This document shows positions 1 through 64,000 of a DNA stretch of 64,000 nucleotides, piece by piece. Under the pieces are notes generated by a model. The model was not told the DNA's origin and made no database searches. It worked only from the letters and a program-made list of their open reading frames with translations. Each line of letters starts with the position of its first letter. Position 1 is the first letter of the stretch. Both the position numbers and the translations under genes were made by a program. Source of the stretch: Ypsolopha sequella (lineage: Eukaryota; Arthropoda; Insecta; Lepidoptera; Ypsolophidae); the NCBI GenBank assembly GCA_934047225.1, contig OW204000.1:18742001-18806000 (forward strand), written 5' to 3'.

Positions 1-57470
<57,470 letters not shown>

Positions 57471-57849
57471 ATTAAGCCCGGGAGACGGCTGAAAGGTCAG
57501 GTCGAGATCCCCCCGCGCGTGCTATTGTAACCTTTGCCGTACCTGTCGATGCTACAGACGAGTTTGTGACGTCATTTTATGAATATCTTACAGTAGTAGG
57601 AGGCGATTTAGGACGATCTTTATTGAAGCTACGAATGATACACATCCATGTTGTAAACTTGACCGATGTGATTACCATTTTTATGGATTTGCCTATAAAT
57701 AATACCAAGTATTTTTAGGCAAAACTACCGATATAGTAGTATCTGTCGGTTTACATGTCTAACAACTATGTATATTTACTAAGTCTCTGACCCATAGGCA
57801 TCCAAAGAAACAGAAATTATTGATTATTTGTGTGGATATTTTCGACATA

Positions 57850-58192
57850 AAAAAGCAGCGATAGCTCAGGAGTAGAATGCTGGTCTCTCAATGTTGCGAT
57901 CCAGGTTCGATCCCCGGTTGGGCATACACTGATGAATTTTTCGGAATTTATGTGCATAGTATTTGTTTATTTACCACTTGCTGAACGGTGAAGGAAAACA
58001 TCGTAAGGAAACATGCATGCATTAAAAAGCGTGTATTTGTGCCCGAAGAACGGCGATAGGGTTCACCACTCATCACGTTGGGAGTACCGAGTAAACGCGG
58101 GTGTACCGAGTGTGGACTGAGACTCTCATATATTTCACAGTTCACACTCGGAACACCTTTGACACCCCTTCGGGGATTCATGTCGTGACGAT
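57850..58192 (+). mobile_element. tRNA-derived SINE, near full length
   Basis: The head has pol III box A (TAGCTCAGGAGTAG, 57862-57875) and box B (GGTTCGATCCC, 57904-57914). The body has GGTGAAGGAAAACATCGTAA GGAAAC, common in lepidopteran SINEs as I recall, and the tail reads CACCCCTTCGGGGATTCATG TCGTGACGATA. It ends against a family B MITE. Four tail or body relatives occur in the window. Confidence 0.8.
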
Positions 58193-58195
58193 ATA

Positions 58196-58464
58196 CAACG
58201 TGTAACAGAAAGGTGTAAGTAACCATATTTGAAGAGCTTATTCAGTCAATGGTATAGAACAACTTTTACTATGGAACAAAACTTATATCTCGAAAAAAAA
58301 AATTTTACTGTTTCATAGAAAAATGCAATGCCGCTCGGCCGAAATGTATGGAAGGGCAGATTTTTTTTTTTGAGTTTTCAGAGTTGGCTCCATAGTAAAA
58401 GTTGTTCTATACCATTGACTGAATAAGCTCTTCAAATACGGTTACACCTTTCTGTTACTTGTTG
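58196..58464. mobile_element. Palindromic MITE family B, copy 4
   Basis: It runs CAACGTGTAACAGAAAGG to TTCTGTTACTTGTTG, TA-flanked, directly followed by a family A copy across TATA. Confidence 0.82.
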
Positions 58465-58468
58465 TATA

Positions 58469-58724
58469 CAAGGTGACTTTTTGATCATCGTCCAAATTCA
58501 TACTGGAGGCTTGATAAGTGATCAGTATCTTGAATCAATAACAATTTTTGTGAAATTCGTAAAATTAAATTTCGGCTTCCCATATAAATTCAGTTCCAAT
58601 CTCGAGTGAATCACTATAGGGAGTCGAAATTTCATTTTACGAATTTCACCAAAATTGATTCATGATACTGATCACTTACCAAGCCACCAGTATGAATTTG
58701 GACGATGATCAAAAAGTCACCTTG
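58469..58724. mobile_element. Palindromic MITE family A, copy 4
   Basis: It runs CAAGGTGACTTTTTGATCAT to GTCACCTTG, TA-flanked, abutting the family B copy on its left. Confidence 0.85.
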
Positions 58725-59089
58725 TATATATTTTTAAATATTTATATTTTTTTCGAGTTTTAAGACCGCGGAAATTTTTGGTAATATTTGTCTACCATTA
58801 AAACCTTGTGAATGAAATTAACAAACAGCTGTTTACTATTTTGACTACATGACCCAAAATTTAAGTTGGATAAAGAAAAATTATTTCTACAAATCCATTA
58901 TCGTTGCACGCGACGACGCACGGCGGAATACATATTTACAGAAATTTACAGACCACCGCTGGCTGAATGAAAATTTCATTGCCTCGCGAAGGCAAGGGGG
59001 CTCAGCAAAAAGGTCATAGTTCAAATTTTGTCGGGTCGATATTTTCCCGCGGTCAAAACACGGATATCTCTAAGCGCCTGCTGAATACT

Positions 59090-59355
59090 TAGGGTTGCCA
59101 GATGGTCGGGATTCGTCGGGATTGTTCCGACATTTCATACGATGTCCACAGTCCCGACAAAATACAAATTGTCCCGACAAATAACAAATAACAACGGTCG
59201 GCGGACAAAAAAGTATTTTGTTGTAATAACTTTAACTTAAATAATAAAAAATAATTTTTTGATTAGTAATATTTATTTTTCCCGACCATAATCCCAAAAT
59301 CCCGACTTTTTTAAATTTTGCCCAGATATTTTGGTTTTCCCATTTGGCAACCCTG
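59090..59355. mobile_element. hAT-type MITE with 8-bp target duplication
   Basis: The 266-bp element has ends TAGGGTTGCCAGATGG and the reverse of CCATTTGGCAACCCTG (14 of 16 matching). The 8-bp sequence TGAATACT occurs exactly on both sides (59082-59089, 59356-59363). The interior has several CCCGAC words. The 8-bp duplication is the hAT hallmark. Confidence 0.88.
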
Positions 59356-59363
59356 TGAATACT

Positions 59364-60038
59364 CCTCTGCCCTTCTATTCAAACGTCTGGCTTATCGGGA
59401 ATATCGAGGGATTTGTGCGGCCCTTTATGTAAATACCGAGACATGTGTTTAAATAAGGGATTTGCGGCTATAGTACACAACTTTATTGATCTACATTCAG
59501 GGGAAGACGGGGCTTTAAAAAAATAGCGAAGGCCCGGTCTATCATCAGTTGAAAACGACTGGCTCAATTGAGTTCTAGGATTCGGGTGCAGTCTTACATT
59601 GGGACTAAACAATAGGCTTTACTTATGAAATTGCCGAAAATTTACCAAAACGGGTGATTTCACGGGTATTTACCCGCAATCGGGAATTTACCCGGGTGGA
59701 AACCCATTTCTAAACTCAGAGTAAAAGAAGCTCTCGCGCGTAATAATTCAATACTTTCTCGCTTGCACGCACGTGTGGACCTGACAGTAAAAATGACGTC
59801 GAAGGGCAGGTGCGAGCTAGTTTGTACTTTATTGCTGCTTTTATTTATTTAATGGAAAAGACACAGAAGTAAATTACACATAGACACATATTAAAGTATA
59901 AGTTAAAGGTTAATTAAATTTACTTCCTCTACGCTTTCCTCAAATATATTATCTTTGTAGAAACTAATTGGTGACATTTCTGAGTGAAATAATGTGTTGA
60001 AAATAAAATAATGAGGTAAAGTTTACAAAGCAGTTTAT
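59364..60038. other. Intergenic stretch, nothing recognised
   Basis: No supported gene. GAAGGGCAGGTGCGAGCTAG TTTGTA at about 59797 resembles GAAGGGCAGGTGTGAGCTAT at about 61059, a short shared segment of unknown nature. Confidence 0.4.
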
Positions 60039-60108
60039 AACTAAGCCGAGCATTCATACACACAATCACACACATTATTGTGTGTATGAATGCTCGGCTT
60101 AGTTATAA
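60039..60108. repeat. 30-bp-arm perfect hairpin
   Basis: ATAACTAAGCCGAGCATTCA TACACACAAT is followed after 10 bases by its exact reverse complement. A partial third copy (ATGCTCGGCTTAG) lies just beyond. Confidence 0.85.
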
Positions 60109-60370
60109 AGCTTATGCTCGGCTTAGCTTAGTGAGAGTAGCTATTTATTTATATGTTTTTGCAATGTGATTCTGCTGTTCGGGCATTTATTCTGTGCTCA
60201 AGGTTCTCGTCGCTTTAGTCCCGGGCGTAAACGCCGCCGCGCCGCCGCTGTGTACTTGCTACGTCGGTGTTTACTTGCTACGCGCTTGCTACGCCGTAGT
60301 ATGAGCGTAGTGCTGCTATAGTTACAATACAATACAATAATATTATTAAAACTCGCGTGCGCTGACATAC

Positions 60371-60663
60371 TAAATTATTATTACATACGGCTTGAACACT
60401 CACGTGTGATTGTTGTTGACTATATGCCAACCGTTTCACCGATACAATTTCGGCATTATCAAGGCGAGTGTCGTTCTTAGGACGACGACGCGGCGTTCAC
60501 CGTCGTTGTCAAAGTGCCCGTTTGACAACGACGGTGAACGCCGCGTCGTCGTCCTAAGAACGACACTCGCCTTGATAATGCCGAAATTGTATCGGTGAAA
60601 CGGTTGGCATATAGTCAACAACAATCACACGTGAGTGTTCAAGCCGTATGTAATAATAATTTA
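60371..60663. repeat. Perfect palindrome, 143-bp arms, 7-bp loop
   Basis: The left arm (60371-60513) and right arm (60521-60663) are exact reverse complements as far as I can check, around GTGCCCG. It starts TAAATTATTA and ends TAATAATTTA, with ATAC on both sides. Nearly the same 62-codon frame can be read on both strands, which is a consequence of symmetry. Confidence 0.93.
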
Positions 60664-60805
60664 ATACAATACAACTTTATTTGTACACCATAAAAAAAGG
60701 AACAGAAATATAAATACTTATAACTAACTTATTATGTAGCACAAACCGGCGGCCTTATCGCTTAAAGCGATCTATTGCAGACAATTCTTTTCTTGGGTGG
60801 ATGAA
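60664..60805 (-). mobile_element. LINE 3' UTR fragment, minus strand
   Basis: ATACAACTTTATTTGTACACC and CGGCCTTATCGCTTAAAGCG match the pattern at 49690-49830. It directly follows the long palindrome. Confidence 0.6.
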
Positions 60806-61540
60806 ACTGTTTAGAATGATTGCTGAAATGGTGGTGTACTATTTTTTAATAAAATATATATTTCAATATTAATAGATAAACGTATTAATATATAATGATA
60901 AATACATACTAATGAATAAAAAAAATTAAAAATAATATATATGTGTACATGTCATGAAATAAATTGTAAACTGGAAAAAATAATAATAATGATAATGAAT
61001 ATTTCGGTAATCAGATTGAAAGATAGTGTCCTGTAACTAGTCTCTTGAAGATAGGCAGGGAAGGGCAGGTGTGAGCTATAGTTTGTAGTACATATTAGTG
61101 CAAGTTGCGCTAGTGTGCGTGCCTGCCATAGCGTGGCCTCTAACATACACGGACGTGTACGTTATTGTTGGAGACAATCTTCAAGCCGGTGCGTGACGGG
61201 TACCGGCCGCCGTGCGGTTTTAGACTTATTTATAAGTGCGCGCGTTTAATTTATATTCATTCATTCATTCAATAATTCAATCAATCATTCTATCTGTCTT
61301 CATTCATTCAATCAGCCTTCATTCATTCAATCATTCATTTTTATGTTTAGTCATTCTCTTCTCTCTGCGATCTTGTACATACACGCACGCGACACTATTA
61401 TCCTTAAAATACAGCACCTAAAATTACACTCCGTTTATTTTACTCCAGCTATCCCGTCAGAACTCCCGTCCAGAACATCTAGGAACAGCGGGCACTGACA
61501 CCCCAACATGGTCCTTCGATCTACGAGGAAAATTAGTTGT

Positions 61541-62040
61541 CGTCTTCAAGCGTGACGTCATCAAGGACTCGTCAAAGGAATCCCTGGAACACCTGTGGGA
61601 CGCATTAACCCACCAAGGACATCCTAAGAAACACCTTCGAGTACGCCGCGTCAAGAAAAGAGTCGCCAAATATCAAAATCACGTATCTTCTTTGTCTTCA
61701 TTGTGCCACTTCAAGCGTGACGTCATCAAAAAGCTTCAGTGGAACACCTGTGGGAAGCATAAACCCGCCAAGGATATCCTAAGAAACACCTTCGAGTGCG
61801 CCGCGTCAAGAAAAGAATCTTCTAATATCAAAATTACGTGTTTTCTTTGTCTTCGTTGTGCCACTTCAAGCGTGACGTCATCAAATAGCTTCACTGGAAC
61901 ACCTGTGGGAAGCATAAACCCGCCAAGGATATCCTAAGAAACACCTTTGAGTGCGCCGCGTCAAGAAACGAGTCGTCGAATATGAAAATTACGTGTTTTT
62001 CTTTGTCTTATTTGTGCCACTACTAGCGTGACGTCATCAA
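61541..62040 (+). repeat. Tandem array, about 3.2 units of 155-165 bp with TGACGTCA sites
   Basis: Units start near 61541, 61706, 61861 and 62017. Each contains AAGCGTGACGTCATCA, GGAACACCTGTGGGA, TCCTAAGAAACACCTT and GCCGCGTCAAGAAA. The 8-bp CRE-type palindrome TGACGTCA occurs at 61553, 61718, 61873 and 62029. It probably belongs to the LTR or leader of the second BEL element. Confidence 0.88.
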
Positions 62041-62639
62041 TTTTCTTATCTTCTACGTGCCATCACGTGTACCTGCATCAAAGTTCATCGTCATCCAGTA
62101 TCCCAGAATACTTACCGAGTCTTTCGCCAGCGCAAGATCTACAAAATTCGCCGAACGAGACGTCGGACTTGGAGACGTAGAACATTTTGGAGGGAACACG
62201 ACAATTTTTGTGAGTCCGTTCCGATTATTCCTTATTCCTATCTTTAAAATCTCAATCCTTATTAGTATAGCTATCACCTATTTGCCTAAGCTTACATTTT
62301 TTCATGCCAAAGCTGTTTTATCGCAAAAATCATAAGCATAAGCGTTAGTATAAAGGCAAGCCTTTGTAAACGCCCAAACTATACAAATATTCATCAAACC
62401 GCATCTTTATCATTTTTTTGCATAGCCGTAATTAGCTGCTAACACGATCGAGTACCTGTTCCGCTTGCACGGCAGTTGCCTTCGACCTGCAGTGACGCAT
62501 TAGCTAACCATCAGAGCATACGCATATCGCTGCGCTGCTGAGATAACAATTAGGTACATTCCTTGAAAATAGTTATTTATTTTGATCTCCGTGTATATTA
62601 ACGTAGTGACCGTTACTTGTATACTTTTCCTTTACCACA

Positions 62640-64000
62640 ATGAGTGAAGAAAAGATCAAGGAGCTTGTTAAAAAACGCGGTAGCTTAAAATCCAAGTTAA
62701 CTACTTTTAAATCGTATCTAAACGTTATAAAATGCAGTGATAACTTGAGTGACACGCAAGTGAACGAATTAAAGCTACGTTTGGAAAAAGTTGAAGCCTT
62801 ATATGTGCATTTTGACGCGTTACAGACCGAGATCGAGGTCCTGGCGGAAGACAGCGACGAGAGGTATGCGGAAAGAGATCAGTTCGAGTCACAATACTAC
62901 AGCATCCTCGCCGAGGGCAGGACTTTGCTGAATAACTACACATCGAAACATTCCATAAATCAGGTGGGCTCTGTGTCGACTTTTTGTGATCACAATGTTA
63001 CTGCAAATTGTAAACAAGAGTCAATTGATTTAGCAAACATAAATTTAGCTTCTTTTTCGGGATCGAATCAAGACTGGCTCGAATACAAAAATACATTCTT
63101 TTCCATTATACACAAAAGTGATCTTGACGACATAAGCAAGTTTCACTATTTGAAACGTTCCCTTAAGGGCTGTGCCGCGGAAGTTATAAGTAATTTAGAT
63201 TTTACAAGTGCAAATTACAGGGAAGCGTGGAGTTTGTTGTGTGACAGGTTTGATAATTCGCGTGTATTAGTCAATAACCACGTTCAAGCGATTTTTAACA
63301 TAGATAAAATACATAAAGAGTCTAGCCACGCCATCCACCATGTGATTGACACTACCAACAAACACCTTCGCGCTCTTTCTACTTTAGGGCAGCCAATTAC
63401 ACACTGGGATACACTTATTATTCAAATTATGTCTAATAAATTAGACGATGTTACAATTAGCAAATGGGAAGAAGAAAGAAATAAAGCTACAACCCCTCCC
63501 ACTTTAAAGGAATTTAAAGATTTTCTTGCTGCTAGGGCAAGAGTTTTAAAGTCGTGCGAGCAGTCAAAGGGCAGTAACAAATCGTATGACATTCCAAAAC
63601 AACATTTTCAACCTAATATGCAAAATAAAATTGCATGTCCCATGTGCAGCGATAAACACTTTCTTTTCACGTGTCCATCTTTTCGAAATCTTAGCGTTGA
63701 ATCACGTATTCGAAAGGCCAATCAAGCCAACGTTTGCTTAAACTGCCTTCGGCCTGGACATTCAAATAATCGCTGCAAATTATCTCATTGCAAGTATTGT
63801 AAGCAAAAACATAATACTCTTTTGCACTTCGATAAAAACACAAATACAGAGAGGGAAAGCAACATTGCCCTTTCCACAAATACAAACATATCCACCTCAG
63901 ACGATAAACACTCTGCTGTTCTCTTATCCACAGCTATGGTGAAGGTTGCGGATCATAAAGGCAGACTGCATGCCGCCAGGCTAATCCTGGACAATGGCTC
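62640..64000 (+). CDS. gag: BEL/Pao Gag (second element), running off the window
   Basis: The frame is open for 453 codons from ATG 62640 without a stop. It starts MSEEKIKELVKKRGSLKSKL with a helical N terminus. NLASFSGSNQDWLEYKNTFF is the BEL/Pao Gag block (DUF1759 type), and FLAARARVLKSCE follows. Zinc-knuckle-like groups are CPMCSDKHFLFTC, CLNCLRPGHSNNRC and CKYCKQKHNTLLH. The last residues ARLILDNGS look like the beginning of the aspartic protease (D-N/S-G), so gag and pol may be fused in one frame here, unlike the first element. Confidence 0.9.
   Translation, partial: MSEEKIKELVKKRGSLKSKLTTFKSYLNVIKCSDNLSDTQVNELKLRLEKVEALYVHFDALQTEIEVLAEDSDERYAERDQFESQYYSILAEGRTLLNNYTSKHSINQVGSVSTFCDHNVTANCKQESIDLANINLASFSGSNQDWLEYKNTFFSIIHKSDLDDISKFHYLKRSLKGCAAEVISNLDFTSANYREAWSLLCDRFDNSRVLVNNHVQAIFNIDKIHKESSHAIHHVIDTTNKHLRALSTLGQPITHWDTLIIQIMSNKLDDVTISKWEEERNKATTPPTLKEFKDFLAARARVLKSCEQSKGSNKSYDIPKQHFQPNMQNKIACPMCSDKHFLFTCPSFRNLSVESRIRKANQANVCLNCLRPGHSNNRCKLSHCKYCKQKHNTLLHFDKNTNTERESNIALSTNTNISTSDDKHSAVLLSTAMVKVADHKGRLHAARLILDNG

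Larger units (their letters stand above)
61166..64000 (+). mobile_element. Second BEL/Pao element, 5' part only
   Basis: A BEL-type gag starts at 62640 and is open to the window edge. A promoter-like TATTTATAAG at about 61226 and a candidate LTR start TGTTGGAGAC at 61166 suggest the 5' LTR lies in 61.2-62.3 kb. Its end and the primer site could not be fixed because the 3' LTR is outside the window. Confidence 0.6.

Noticed and set aside
57850..57925. A possible tRNA gene
   Set aside because: Box A and box B are present, but the sequence lacks a clean cloverleaf and continues into a SINE body, so it is a SINE head.
60410..60624. Two nearly identical 62-residue frames on opposite strands
   Set aside because: They are a direct consequence of the perfect palindrome. 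No codon or homology evidence supports a protein.

Overview
The window looks like an insect nuclear genome, most likely a moth or butterfly. It is AT-rich, has long introns and is crowded with transposable elements. Several of these are of types I associate with Lepidoptera: BEL/Pao LTR elements, a LINE whose ORF1 carries a baculovirus-FP-like domain, a Helitron, mariner, palindromic MITEs and a tRNA-derived SINE. The species call is inference.

One host gene organises the window. Thirteen consecutive coding exons on the minus strand, running from 57081 down to 723, encode a FAM135-family protein (N-terminal FAM135/DUF3657 region, C-terminal DUF676 lipase-like domain). Every splice junction is GT/AG and the reading phase closes across all twelve introns, giving about 1,628 residues before the window ends inside the lipase-like domain. 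The start codon sits in a GC-rich promoter-like region near 57.1-57.5 kb. Intron 1 is about 32 kb and intron 12 about 11.6 kb. These two introns hold most of the repeats, so nearly everything between 0.9 and 57 kb is intronic.

Layout. 1-12.4 kb (intron 12): a TTAA-flanked MITE split by a complete BEL/Pao element with identical LTRs, a mariner with perfect 32-bp ends, and a second TTAA MITE split by a different MITE. 12.5-25 kb: the exon-dense part of FAM135, with palindromic elements, four small MITEs and a LINE relic in its introns. 25-57 kb (intron 1): an inverted repeat pair, nested MITEs, a Helitron relic, a near-full-length LINE with one frameshift, a 1.7-kb array of an 8-bp unit, a 5 x 156-bp array and many MITE and LINE 3' ends. 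57.1-64 kb (upstream of FAM135): a SINE, abutting MITEs, a hAT-type MITE, a perfect 143-bp-arm palindrome, a tandem array carrying CRE-like TGACGTCA sites, and the 5' part of a second BEL/Pao element whose gag is open to the window edge.

I found no clearly new gene system. The items most worth following are the single UAG between gag and pol in an otherwise intact BEL element, the perfect long palindrome, the CRE-bearing tandem repeat ahead of the second BEL gag, and insertion histories that can be read from uninserted relatives inside the same window.
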